Assembly (NCBI RefSeq): GCF_001586775.1
Contig: NZ_LQXS01000001.1
Location: forward strand, 682,001-746,000
Reading direction: 5' to 3'
Source of the DNA: Sphingobacterium populi
GTDB lineage: Bacteria > Bacteroidota > Bacteroidia > Sphingobacteriales > Sphingobacteriaceae
DNA length: 64,000 nucleotides
Shown here: piece by piece, positions 25,884-33,954 of the stretch
How positions within the stretch are numbered: the stretch's first letter is position 1
Layout: each line of letters starts with the position of its first letter
The notes under the pieces: model-generated
Database searches by the model: none
Seen by the model: only the letters and a program-made list of their open reading frames with translations
Told to the model about the DNA's origin: nothing
Made by a program: the position numbers and the translations under genes

Positions 25884-25914
25884 TTTTTACATAACGCACA
25901 ATTCGCTAATTTTG
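25884..25914 (+). promoter_or_regulatory. Probable promoter of the pseudouridine synthase gene
   Basis: TAATTTTG at 25907-25914 is a full match to the -7 element TAnnTTTG. At 19 bases upstream lies a T-run (25884-25888) in place of TTTG. The start site would fall near 25920, leaving about five bases before the ATG at 25925, so the message may be nearly leaderless. It is back to back with the symporter promoter. Confidence 0.55.
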
Positions 25915-25924
25915 TCTACATCAT

Positions 25925-27571
25925 ATGGCAACAACTGATCGTTATTTTCACCACCTGTCAAACAATACGGAAACTCTACCTGACTTGTTTACCTATCCAT
26001 TTAGTTACGATCCTCATCCGTTGAGTGTGCGTGCAGCAGAAGAAGTAAAAGCCTACCTGAAGCATCAAAATGATTTTGTGCACAACTTTGGACTGACAGG
26101 CGCTACGTCGGATTTGGCTATCGGAAAAATGTTTGGAGTAATGGTCGTGCAAAATCAGAAAGGACAGCTTGGATATCTTGCTGCCGTCTCTGGGAAATTG
26201 GCGAATAGTAATCAGCATGTTTTTTTCGTGCCGCCCATATATGATATGTTGGATGAAGATGGTTTTTTTCTCCAAGAAGAACAACGTATCAACGAGATAA
26301 ACCGCGAAATCTATGTATTGGAGCAATCTGATGCTTGGCTACATGCCAGAGCGATGTTAGATACCGTGGAGTTGGAAAATGAACAGTGCTTGCAAGCTGC
26401 GCGTATAAAGCAGAAGCAATTGAAAAGCGAAAGAAAACATGTTCGTAGTACGTTGGATGCAAACGATGCGAAAACTGCGGAAATACTAGCCGATTTGGTT
26501 AAACAAAGCTACCGCGATCAACATGAGTACGATCTCGTGAAGCGCTCCTGTCAAGAACGCTTGCGCGTTGCGCAGGCCGAAGAGCAGCAGTGGCAAATAG
26601 CACTGCGGCAGCTTAAAGAAGAGCGTAAACAACGTTCTTCGGCACTTCAGCAGAAGATATTTGACCAATATCAGTTTCTTAATGCCAATGGGAACACGAA
26701 AAATGTAGTTGATCTATTTGAATCGTACGCTGGCAGCATACCGCCAGCCGGCGCCGGAGAATGCGCCGCACCAAAATTGTTCCAATATGCTTATCAAAAT
26801 CAGTATAGGCCAATCTGTATGGCCGAGTTTTGGTGGGGTACTTCGCCCTCGGCAGAAGTACGTCGGCATGAGCAATTTTATCCTTCTTGCCGTGGCAAAT
26901 GCGAGCCCATTCTCCATTTTATGATGCAGGGATTGTCGGTAGAATCTAATCCATTGGTACAAACGCCGAATACACCGTCCGGATTAGATATCATCTTCGA
27001 AGATGATCATCTGATAGTCGTGAATAAACCTGCTGAATTGCTATCTGTGCCAGGAATTCAGATAAAAGATAGCGTGTACAACCGCATATTGTCGTTGCGA
27101 GCAGAGATTACCGGACCAGTCATCATTCATCGTTTAGATATGTCTACCTCCGGTATCATCGTGTTGGCCAAGCACAAAGAAGCACATCGCATTATTCAAG
27201 ATCAGTTTATTAAACATGAAGTGGTGAAGCGCTATACTGCAATATTGGATGGCCATTTAGCAAACAAGAATGGTACAATCTCTTTGCCACTTCGTGTCGA
27301 TTTGGATGATCGCCCTCGGCAAATGGTTTGTTATACACACGGAAAGCCAGCACATACTAATTACACAGTCGTGAAGGTTGAAGATGGAAAAACTAGGATA
27401 CATTTTTTTCCGCTCACTGGACGCACGCATCAATTGCGTGTGCATGCCGCACATAGTTTAGGGTTGAATACACCTATTGTAGGAGACGATTTGTATGGCA
27501 AAAAAGCTGATCGCTTGCATTTACATGCAGGATATATCGCTTTTCGCATCCTATATCGCTCGAACGTGTAG
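25925..27571 (+). CDS. RluA-family RNA pseudouridine synthase with long N-terminal coiled-coil and cysteine-rich module
   Basis: This 548-residue protein isomerises uridine to pseudouridine in RNA, probably ribosomal RNA. The catalytic domain is C-terminal (about residues 350-548) with IIHRLDMSTSGI (catalytic Asp405), VVNKPAELLSVPG and LTGRTHQLRVHAA. The first 340 residues are not in ordinary RluA proteins: a conserved entry segment (FTYPFSYDPHPLSVRAAEEV, then GKMFGVMVVQ), a long charged coiled coil (about 125-240), and a cysteine-bearing block with CAAPKLFQYAY, MAEFWWG and PSCRGKCEPILH that could bind metal. I recall this architecture in other Bacteroidota and in marine gamma-proteobacteria. 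It stands alone between two minus-strand genes. Confidence 0.88.
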   Translation: MATTDRYFHHLSNNTETLPDLFTYPFSYDPHPLSVRAAEEVKAYLKHQNDFVHNFGLTGATSDLAIGKMFGVMVVQNQKGQLGYLAAVSGKLANSNQHVFFVPPIYDMLDEDGFFLQEEQRINEINREIYVLEQSDAWLHARAMLDTVELENEQCLQAARIKQKQLKSERKHVRSTLDANDAKTAEILADLVKQSYRDQHEYDLVKRSCQERLRVAQAEEQQWQIALRQLKEERKQRSSALQQKIFDQYQFLNANGNTKNVVDLFESYAGSIPPAGAGECAAPKLFQYAYQNQYRPICMAEFWWGTSPSAEVRRHEQFYPSCRGKCEPILHFMMQGLSVESNPLVQTPNTPSGLDIIFEDDHLIVVNKPAELLSVPGIQIKDSVYNRILSLRAEITGPVIIHRLDMSTSGIIVLAKHKEAHRIIQDQFIKHEVVKRYTAILDGHLANKNGTISLPLRVDLDDRPRQMVCYTHGKPAHTNYTVVKVEDGKTRIHFFPLTGRTHQLRVHAAHSLGLNTPIVGDDLYGKKADRLHLHAGYIAFRILYRSNV

Positions 27572-27630
27572 TCTTTGAAGTGGCTGATCCATTTTAATCA
27601 AATGAACAATCACCTTGCAACCCAGTGAAT

Positions 27631-27655
27631 AAAAATAGCAGCCCGAAGGCTGCTA
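27631..27655 (-). terminator. Rho-independent terminator (minus strand)
   Basis: TAGCAGCC (27636-27643) and GGCTGCTA (27648-27655) form a perfect 8-bp stem with a CGAA loop (TTCG on the minus strand, a very stable tetraloop). On the minus strand it is followed by TTTTT (27631-27635). It would end the candidate mini-gene or run-through from uxaC. On the plus strand there is no T-run after it. Confidence 0.75.
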
Positions 27656-27680
27656 CCCAACACAAACTAAGCGAAAACGC

Positions 27681-27767
27681 TTACAACAAAAACTGAAATA
27701 TGTCTACAGCCGCGTGCGGACTGTATAAGTTATTAGCAAGAAAAGAAATAGGAAACCTATTCATCAT
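27681..27767 (-). CDS. Possible 28-codon small ORF or small RNA
   Basis: The frame reads MMNRFPISFLANNLYSPHAA and then VDIFQFLL before TAA. A TATATTTG element (complement of 27779-27786) fits the Bacteroidota -7 box and would start a transcript only about six bases before the first ATG; I see no TTTG at -33. A good terminator follows at 27631-27655, so the unit would be about 140 bases long. It could equally be a non-coding small RNA in which the frame is accidental. Confidence 0.35.
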   Translation of the reverse strand: MMNRFPISFLANNLYSPHAAVDIFQFLL

Positions 27768-27881
27768 TTTTGGTTATCCAAATATATGATTTTTACAATC
27801 GAATATCGATATTAATAACATTTCATTAACAATTATATGAATATAATATAAAAATACCACCGCAAGCGCCATTAAAGACCA

Positions 27882-29282
27882 TTAAAAATTAAAATAGTCG
27901 CGGGCATTATAGTAACAAATGTCAGCAATAGCCTTCCTTATCAATTCAGTGTCATTCGGCAACTCACCTTGCTCTATATCTTCTCCAAAGATATCGCATA
28001 GTAATCTCCGGAAATATTCGTGCCGCGGAAACGATAAGAAACTACGCGAGTCGGTCAACATTCCTACTGATCGGCTCAATAAGCCCATATTCGACAAGGT
28101 ATTTAATTGCTTGGTCATGCCGTCCTTCTGATCTAAGAACCACCAAGCGGCGCCGAACTGTACTTTTCCCACTATGGATCCGTCATTGAAATTACCTACC
28201 ATCGTAGCGATAAGTTCATTATCTGCCGGATTCAGGTTGTAAATGATGGTTTTGGTTAGCTGGTTCTCTTGATCCAAACGATTTAAAAATTTAGATAGTG
28301 CTTTGGCTTGACTAAAATCACCCATCGAATCCCAGCCAGTATCAGGTCCTATTGAGCGAAGCATTCGCGTATTATTATTACGCAATGCACCTAAATGATA
28401 CTGCTGTACCCATCCTTTTTCATGATCCCATTGTGCGAAATAAATCAACATTGCCGATTTGAATTGTTGATTTTCGAGTAACGAAATAGGTTTATTTTGG
28501 CGAATTTTATCGAAAATGCTAGTGATTTCACTTTCTGTGTAATCCTCAGCATAAATATGTTCTAATCCATGATCGGATACGCAGCAACCATTCGCAGCGA
28601 AATAGTCGTGACGTTCCTTTAATGCCTCCAGATAACTAGACAGGTTATTGATTGATCTATTCGTTACCGTTTCTAATAAATCCACATACGTGTTGAATAT
28701 GGCACTATCATCTATCTGCATAGCTTTATCTGGCCGAAAGGCCGGAAGCATTTTGAAACTAGCAGTTTGTTGTGCAAATTGCTGGTGATATTCTAACGTG
28801 TCGGTAGGATCGTCAGTCGTACAGATAACTTCTACATGCATCCGTTCTAACAATCCATGCACAGAAAACTGAGGTGTCTTTAATAGCGCAGTTGTCTCTT
28901 CGTAAATTTTTTCGGCCGTTTTGGGAGATAGCAAATCGTTAATACCAAAATATCGTTGTAATTCAAGATGTGTCCAATGGTACAACGGATTGCGCAACGT
29001 GTAAGGTACAGTTTCAGCCCATTTTAAAAATTTCTCCTTATCTGTTGCGTCGCCAGTAATGTATTTTTCTGCTACTCCATTGGCACGCATAGCGCGCCAT
29101 TTGTAATGATCGCCATTTAACCAAACCTGAGTTATATTTTCAAAGCTACTATTTGCGGCCACTTGTTGTGGCATCAAATGATTATGATAATCAATGATAG
29201 GTAGATGTTTCGCTACCTGATGATAAAGATCTTGTGCCGTATTAGTGCGTAACAGAAAGTTGTGATCTAAAAAATTCTTCAT
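27882..29282 (-). CDS. uxaC: Glucuronate isomerase
   Basis: This 466-residue enzyme converts D-glucuronate to D-fructuronate, and galacturonate to tagaturonate, in hexuronate breakdown. It belongs to the amidohydrolase superfamily: the metal-binding H-x-H is IDYHNHL at residues 30-36 (His33, His35). Family segments LRNPLYHWTHLELQRYFGI, TDDPTDTL and DSRSFLSFPRHEYFRR are present, and the length equals that of the E. coli enzyme. It stands alone here: no uxuA, uxaB or kdgK genes are nearby, so the rest of the pathway must be encoded elsewhere. A short inverted repeat about 60 bases upstream may be an operator. Confidence 0.95.
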   Translation of the reverse strand: MKNFLDHNFLLRTNTAQDLYHQVAKHLPIIDYHNHLMPQQVAANSSFENITQVWLNGDHYKWRAMRANGVAEKYITGDATDKEKFLKWAETVPYTLRNPLYHWTHLELQRYFGINDLLSPKTAEKIYEETTALLKTPQFSVHGLLERMHVEVICTTDDPTDTLEYHQQFAQQTASFKMLPAFRPDKAMQIDDSAIFNTYVDLLETVTNRSINNLSSYLEALKERHDYFAANGCCVSDHGLEHIYAEDYTESEITSIFDKIRQNKPISLLENQQFKSAMLIYFAQWDHEKGWVQQYHLGALRNNNTRMLRSIGPDTGWDSMGDFSQAKALSKFLNRLDQENQLTKTIIYNLNPADNELIATMVGNFNDGSIVGKVQFGAAWWFLDQKDGMTKQLNTLSNMGLLSRSVGMLTDSRSFLSFPRHEYFRRLLCDIFGEDIEQGELPNDTELIRKAIADICYYNARDYFNF

Positions 29283-29342
29283 TGCGCTTTTTGTGTTGTA
29301 TGCTTAATTCCAGCTTATGATTTTGCTGCGTTTTTTGGTGCA

Positions 29343-29364
29343 TTGCTGTATCGCTATACAGCAA
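29343..29364. repeat. Perfect inverted repeat upstream of uxaC
   Basis: TTGCTGTAT (29343-29351) and ATACAGCAA (29356-29364) are exact complements separated by CGCT. The element lies about 60 bases upstream of the uxaC start, where a repressor site would be expected, and it has no T-run. It could be an operator for a hexuronate-responsive regulator, or a leader hairpin. Confidence 0.45.
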
Positions 29365-29599
29365 CACACCGAACCGCTTCGTACCGTTCCTATAGGAAGA
29401 AGGTAGGGCATCCTAATTATGATCAATTGGTTATAAATATTTTGACGACCAGCGTTTTATCGCATTTAAAAGATGCTAAAAACGCTATAGTCTTTCGATC
29501 ATATACATATTTATATTATGCTGCAAGATAAGGGAATACAATGCTCAGATCGAAAAAAGAGGTTACAATATTTACGCAAACGTTATCGCTGGAAGTCCT

Positions 29600-29636
29600 A
29601 AAAAAAGTCCTTGTTGATTGCGTACAACAAGGACTT
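29600..29636 (-). terminator. Terminator of the M13 peptidase gene
   Basis: AAGTCCTTGTTG (29605-29616) pairs perfectly with CAACAAGGACTT (29625-29636) around an 8-base loop. On the minus strand it runs into a T-tract (complement of the A-run from 29600). It lies about 55 bases after the peptidase stop codon. Confidence 0.85.
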
Positions 29637-29651
29637 TGCGAATTTATCTCA

Positions 29652-29682
29652 ATTATGCCATACTATTATAGTATGGCATAAT
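29652..29682. repeat. Perfect 12-bp hairpin just after the M13 peptidase stop
   Basis: ATTATGCCATAC (29652-29663) and GTATGGCATAAT (29671-29682) are exact complements with a 7-base loop. It begins seven bases after the stop codon on the minus strand and has no T-run of its own. With the terminator at 29600-29636 it makes two hairpins in tandem, which may protect the 3' end of the message. Confidence 0.6.
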
Positions 29683-29689
29683 CAGTTAC

Positions 29690-31693
29690 TTACCAGATCA
29701 CAATACGATCTTCTTTTGGTACGTACATTTTATCACCAGGTTTGGTATCGAACGCTTCATGAAAAGCATCAAGATTTATGATTGGCGCAAATGCGCGATA
29801 TTGTGCTGGTGAATGTGGATCGGTTTTAACTTGATTCACAACAAATTCGTCCGTCGTTTTGGTACGCCAAATGGTAGCCCAAGACAAGAAGAAACGTTGA
29901 TTTTGTGTGTACCCGTCAATTAATCCAGGATTTCCTTTATCTTTCAAATACATTTGTAAAGCATCAAATGCAACCGATGAGCCTCCCAAGTCGCCAATGT
30001 TTTCACCCAAAGTAAATCGACCATTCACAAAAACACCCGGCACTGGTTCGTAAGTCTCAAATTGTGCTACCAGCGCATCGGCAGCTTTTTCGAACTTTTC
30101 GCGGTCTTGATCGGTCCACCAGTTGTTTAAGTTGCCATCTCCATCGTATTGCGAGCCCGAATCATCAAACCCATGTGATAATTCGTGACCAATCACGGCG
30201 CCGATGCCGCCAAAATTTACTGCTGCATCTGCTTTATAATCATAAAAAGGAGGTTGTAGGATTGCGGCTGGGAAAACGATCTCGTTATTCAGAGGGCTGT
30301 AATACGCATTTACCGTTTGTGGCGACATGCCCCATTCAGATTTATCCACTGGCTTACCTTGTTTGGCAAGATTTTGTTCAAAACGCCATTTTTTAACGTT
30401 GTTGATATTTTCAAACAGCGAAGTACCTACTTCCAATTTTGAATAATCTTTCCATTTGTCTGGATATCCGATTTTCACCGTAAATTTGGAAAGCTTTTCT
30501 AGCGCTTTTTCTTTTGTTGCTGGCGACATCCAAGCCAATCCGCGAATGTGCGCATCGAATGATTGGCGTAGGTATCCTACCAATTCTTCACACGTTTCTT
30601 TTGCTTCTTCCGGAAAGTAAGCGGCTACGTACAATTTACCTAATAGTTCCCCTACGTTGCCATTTACAAATTCTAAACCTCTTTTATCCAACGCACGTTG
30701 CTCTTTTTGTCCACGCAATTTCTTGCCATAAAAGTCGAAAGACAAATCTTCTAACTCTTTGGTCAAATAACCTGTAGCACCGTCCATTACATGAAAGCTT
30801 AAATATTCTTTAATGATGGGAAGGTTTTGCGCGTTTAGGATTTCATCCAGTTCCTGGTAATATTTCAGTTCGCCAATAATAACGGTATCCGCTTGAAAGC
30901 CCATCGTTTTCAAATAAGCAGCTACGTCCATATTTTTGACCATAGCGCCAAGATCCTTTACCGCCACTGGGTTGTATCGCTTGTTTGCATCTCGTTGTTC
31001 TTCTACGGTTTTCAGCTTTGAAGCAATTGATTTTTCAAAAGCTACTATGCTCGGTCCTTTCAGTTCGCGAGTTCTTTGACCAAATGCTGGAAACAGACTA
31101 TTGATAAACTGTTGATAATCGGCTAAAGTTTCGGTGTTCTTAGCATCTTCTTTTTGATAGTAAGTGCGGCCTAAACCCAAACCACCACCACCAAGATACA
31201 CTGTATTTATTGCCGAATTTTTCATGTGCGTACCAACATAGCCACCAAAGAATGGATTGCCGCCTACAGCGCCATATTTCACGAAATAGTCATATAAATC
31301 GTTTAGATTTTTGACAGCTTGTATATCGGCTAGTTGTTGTTTTACAGGTTCAATTCCGTGGTGGTTACGGGCTTCCATATCCACATAAGATCGGTAAAGA
31401 TCTGCAATCTTTTGCCCGTCTGTGCCTTTTTCAAAATCTTTCTCTAATGCATTTTGAAGCAGCTTAAGGGTGTTGGCATCGGTCATTTCGCGAAGCTCAT
31501 CAAAGCTTCCCCAACGCGCTCTGTCGGAAGGTATTTCTACAGTTTTCATCCAGTTGCCATTTACAAACTGGTAGAAATCGTCCTGCGGACGTACGGTTTT
31601 GTCCATGTGTGCTTGGTTAATTGCCGGATTCTCCTGCGCACTGGCTATCCCAGTTGCCAGCATCACTCCTGCTAAGATCAACGTTTTCTTCAT
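29690..31693 (-). CDS. M13 family zinc endopeptidase (neprilysin/PepO-like), secreted
   Basis: This 667-residue peptidase has a signal peptide (MKKTLILAGVMLATGIASAQ). The zinc site is VIGHELSHGFDD with His503, Glu504 and His507, plus the third ligand Glu564 and Asp568 in ENIGDLGG. The substrate-binding NAYYSPLNNEIVFPAAIL and the C-terminal segment NLDAFHEAFDTKPGDKMYV are family hallmarks. The usual C-terminal CxxW is replaced by RIVIW, which is common in bacterial members. It acts in the periplasm or outside, cutting oligopeptides. It ends with two hairpins, the second of which is a clear terminator. The nuclease gene lies 51 bases upstream on the same strand, so the two may be co-transcribed. 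Confidence 0.93.
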   Translation of the reverse strand: MKKTLILAGVMLATGIASAQENPAINQAHMDKTVRPQDDFYQFVNGNWMKTVEIPSDRARWGSFDELREMTDANTLKLLQNALEKDFEKGTDGQKIADLYRSYVDMEARNHHGIEPVKQQLADIQAVKNLNDLYDYFVKYGAVGGNPFFGGYVGTHMKNSAINTVYLGGGGLGLGRTYYQKEDAKNTETLADYQQFINSLFPAFGQRTRELKGPSIVAFEKSIASKLKTVEEQRDANKRYNPVAVKDLGAMVKNMDVAAYLKTMGFQADTVIIGELKYYQELDEILNAQNLPIIKEYLSFHVMDGATGYLTKELEDLSFDFYGKKLRGQKEQRALDKRGLEFVNGNVGELLGKLYVAAYFPEEAKETCEELVGYLRQSFDAHIRGLAWMSPATKEKALEKLSKFTVKIGYPDKWKDYSKLEVGTSLFENINNVKKWRFEQNLAKQGKPVDKSEWGMSPQTVNAYYSPLNNEIVFPAAILQPPFYDYKADAAVNFGGIGAVIGHELSHGFDDSGSQYDGDGNLNNWWTDQDREKFEKAADALVAQFETYEPVPGVFVNGRFTLGENIGDLGGSSVAFDALQMYLKDKGNPGLIDGYTQNQRFFLSWATIWRTKTTDEFVVNQVKTDPHSPAQYRAFAPIINLDAFHEAFDTKPGDKMYVPKEDRIVIW

Positions 31694-31744
31694 CTATTAA
31701 TTGTTTAAATGTTTGTGTATAGCATTTTAAGTGTGGTTTTCTAT

Positions 31745-32551
31745 TTAACCATAAATATCATTTAGTTCCTTTGCTAATCGTAAACCAGCTTTTAGCAAAC
31801 ATGACTCCATCTTCGATTTATAGTTAAAAATGTATTTGTAACTAAGGTTGTTATCTTTCGCAACGTCATCGTAGATTTCATTGGCCAATTGGTGCGACTC
31901 GTACAGCCATTCTTCTAATGAAGATTGCGTGTGTTTTGCATAGTTGTTTTTATCAAAATCCAACACACGCGCATATTCGGTGTAGCTATATTTTTCGTTA
32001 TCGACTAAATCGCTATCCCATACACGGTGAATATTGCTTTTTCTTCCAAAAAATGTGACGTTGATGAGATTGCCACCTAGATCTTCTTTGCGACTTACGT
32101 GCATCGGTTGGTGTGCATCGGCCAATAAGTGGATGATAAAATACAATTGCTGTTGTCTGCTAGCCAGATCTCCTTGACGCGCTTTTGCATCTTTGCGAAG
32201 TGCTGCATATGCTTTGTACAGATTGTCGTCGGGAGATGCCTTCAATTCGGTGACAAAATCGGTATAAGAAAGATTGCCCGATGTGTTCACAAAATGCCAT
32301 GATCCTGTTTTCTGTAATTCTGGATTTGGATCAGATTTGATAAAGTCAGCCCAGTTTGACCAGTATGCTAATTTTTGGTTGCCTACTAGCTGGTAAATAT
32401 TCTTCTTTGCTTTCTTGGAAAGATGCGTTTCCGCGATTTCTGAAATAACGCGATGCCCTGTCATCCCCCACCCAAACACGGTGCTGCTTGCAGTCAATAA
32501 TAGTAGAGTAACGATAGCCTTAGAAAGGTGATTTATATTTGATTTTATCAT
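31745..32551 (-). CDS. S1/P1 family zinc nuclease, secreted
   Basis: This 268-residue protein has a signal peptide ending TASSTVFG, so the mature protein starts at Trp28 in WGMTGHRVISEIAETHL. S1/P1 nucleases use the N-terminal Trp itself plus His33 as zinc ligands. Further ligands are visible in YWSNWADFIKSDP, GSWHFVN, FIIHLLADAHQPMHVSR and HRVWDSDL. It should degrade single-stranded DNA or RNA, and possibly 3'-nucleotides, in the periplasm or outside the cell. It lies nine bases after a DUF4268 gene and 51 bases before the M13 peptidase gene on the same strand, making a possible scavenging unit. Confidence 0.93.
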   Translation of the reverse strand: MIKSNINHLSKAIVTLLLLTASSTVFGWGMTGHRVISEIAETHLSKKAKKNIYQLVGNQKLAYWSNWADFIKSDPNPELQKTGSWHFVNTSGNLSYTDFVTELKASPDDNLYKAYAALRKDAKARQGDLASRQQQLYFIIHLLADAHQPMHVSRKEDLGGNLINVTFFGRKSNIHRVWDSDLVDNEKYSYTEYARVLDFDKNNYAKHTQSSLEEWLYESHQLANEIYDDVAKDNNLSYKYIFNYKSKMESCLLKAGLRLAKELNDIYG

Positions 32552-32560
32552 GGGTGTGGA

Positions 32561-33019
32561 TTATTTAAATAGTTCAAATGCATATTTTGCGGAAGACCAA
32601 AAGCTGTCCAAGGCAATGATGCGAGGTTTAAAAAATGAGATCAGTGTAGGCCAGTCATTCTTTTCCATAATATTAGCTTTGATAATGGTTTGGATACAGG
32701 CTATTTCTTTATCATATCTGTCATTCGTGTTGGCAATCCAATTCCATTCTTCGCCCAGTTCGGCGTGTAGCAGTGAGCGGTATTCAATAAATTGTGCATA
32801 TATCAGATCACGAATGCTGGAGTCTGGATGATCCATTTCAATGCTGATACGCGCAAAATCATTCGTGGCTTCCATACGAAAAAACAGATGTTTTACGCCC
32901 GTTTTATAGTTGATCCAGCTTTGCTTTTCGGGATCTGCAAAAGGCACACTTCGCATATATTGTCCGTAAGCCGTCCAAAATGCTTCTTTCGTTTTCTTAA
33001 CCTCTTCCCTTGCGTACAC
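32561..33019 (-). CDS. DUF4268 domain protein
   Basis: This 152-residue soluble protein starts at a GTG at 33019; the N-terminus MYAREEVKKTKEAFWTAYGQ fits other DUF4268 proteins, which often begin similarly, so the GTG is probably right. Other recognisable stretches are WINYKTGVKHLFFRMEATND, ARISIEMDH and EEWNWIAN. DUF4268 is also found as a domain of nuclease-like proteins in some defence loci, but the stand-alone form has no established function. It is nine bases upstream of the S1/P1 nuclease gene and probably shares its transcript. Confidence 0.8.
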   Translation of the reverse strand: MYAREEVKKTKEAFWTAYGQYMRSVPFADPEKQSWINYKTGVKHLFFRMEATNDFARISIEMDHPDSSIRDLIYAQFIEYRSLLHAELGEEWNWIANTNDRYDKEIACIQTIIKANIMEKNDWPTLISFFKPRIIALDSFWSSAKYAFELFK

Positions 33020-33287
33020 TATTTCTCATTATTGTAGAATGTAAAATTATCAAATCTGAGAGAACTTTTGGAATCGCCAATGTGTTTTTACTCCAAAATG
33101 TTACACGAATAGGGATGAATTTCATGACAGTCGTGTACATTTGCTAGTTTAGAATGTGCCAGTGCCAATACGTTACTGATGCCTCATCTCGAAATACTTT
33201 TGGAGTGCTCAAGGATTTCCGGTAGCGCTGTAGCGTGGCGTAATCGTTAAGACAACTCTTGCTACAAATCCATAATTTTATAGTAAG

Positions 33288-33640
33288 TTAACACTTGTTC
33301 ATTTTAAGTACTCCTTCATATTCCGAATTTACTATTGTGATTCCTACATCCTGGCAGCGTTTTGTGAATTGTAGATCATTTTCCAACAATCCGTTACCAG
33401 TATGTATGGCATCAACATCATGTTCAATTGCAATACGCATGATTTCTTCTACATCATCATAAGCCTCGAAACTTGATTGACGGTGCCAATTTGATAAGAT
33501 TCATCGGCTTTGTAGCCATGCAAAGAGAAACGATCTTCGTATGTATACACAGCTACAGTTTTAATATTCATCCTAGCAGCCGCTCTGATAACCTGAATAG
33601 CATTTTCTCCGCGATTTGCTATTAATAGTTTTTTAAACAT
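33288..33640 (-). pseudogene. Pyruvate carboxylase N-terminal remnant (biotin carboxylase domain), frameshifted
   Basis: The frame from the ATG at 33640 reads [20 protein letters not shown], then [20 protein letters not shown] and ESYQIG, clearly the start of a pyruvate carboxylase; other biotin carboxylases have a different phrase in place of YEDRFSLH. It stops at a TAG near 33449. In another frame the homology continues at once: [20 protein letters not shown], then VDAIHTGNGLLENDLQF and TKRCQDVGITIV, to a TAA at 33288. In intact enzymes the second part reads HPGYGFLSEN; here two positions are changed. Only about 115 of roughly 1,150 residues survive, with no ATP-grasp, carboxyltransferase or biotin domain. 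It is a decayed gene. Confidence 0.85.
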
Positions 33641-33825
33641 GTTATTTTTGAAGTATTTACCTCTTTAGTGCATTAATCGGTATAAATCTTAATTTTCTGC
33701 AAAAATATAAAACACATCAATTATTTTAATTAATTTAAAAGAATTATTTATCTATTTTTACTTTTAATGATAATTTTAAAAAATGTTCAAGCGGATAAAT
33801 TTAATTAGCATTTTAATATTAGTAA

Positions 33826-33844
33826 TATTGGAAAATTTCCAATA
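33826..33844. repeat. Perfect 19-base palindrome upstream of the lipocalin gene
   Basis: TATTGGAAA and TTTCCAATA flank a single central A. It lies about 110 bases before the lipocalin ATG at 33955, in very AT-rich DNA. It could be an operator; no regulator gene is adjacent. Confidence 0.4.
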
Positions 33845-33954
33845 AACCTGTTTTTAAAAAAAATGCTAAAACACTTTCACTAATAATACGTTTCAAAAGC
33901 TAGCGCCAGCAAAGAATTCTTGCCTGCGTTATTTTAGTATAAGATAATCAAGAG

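Larger units (their letters stand above)
27572..27881. other. Intergenic region with a possible mini-gene on the minus strand
   Basis: These 310 bases lie between convergent genes (pseudouridine synthase and uxaC). The only structure I see is on the minus strand: a TATATTTG box at 27779-27786, a 28-codon frame at 27681-27767 and a hairpin terminator at 27631-27655. Bases 27787-27881 are AT-rich and hold no clear gene or strong terminator for uxaC. Confidence 0.6.
29283..29689. other. Intergenic region upstream of uxaC and downstream of the M13 peptidase gene
   Basis: These 407 bases hold no convincing gene; a 62-codon plus-strand frame at 29343-29531 is rich in Arg, Thr and Tyr and looks like chance. 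Three hairpin structures lie here and are listed separately (29343-29364, 29600-29636, 29652-29682). The uxaC promoter should be here, but I could not place it. Confidence 0.65.
33020..33954. other. AT-rich region around a decayed gene
   Basis: In these 935 bases I can support only the pyruvate carboxylase remnant (33288-33640) and a palindrome at 33826-33844. Bases 33020-33287 show no frame that continues the carboxylase. Bases 33641-33954 are strongly AT-rich and must contain the promoter of the lipocalin gene. The lack of intact genes suggests an old deletion or insertion scar. Confidence 0.6.

Noticed and set aside
26714..26962. Minus-strand frame inside the pseudouridine synthase gene
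   Set aside because: Shadow of a conserved cysteine-bearing coding block.
29343..29531. 62-codon plus-strand ORF upstream of the M13 peptidase terminator
   Set aside because: Composition is not protein-like, it contains a perfect inverted repeat at its start, and it has no ribosome binding site or promoter.
33020..33287. Further exons of the decayed pyruvate carboxylase
   Set aside because: I translated the minus strand by eye beyond the TAA at 33288 and found no continuing carboxylase motif; the region carries no recognisable product.
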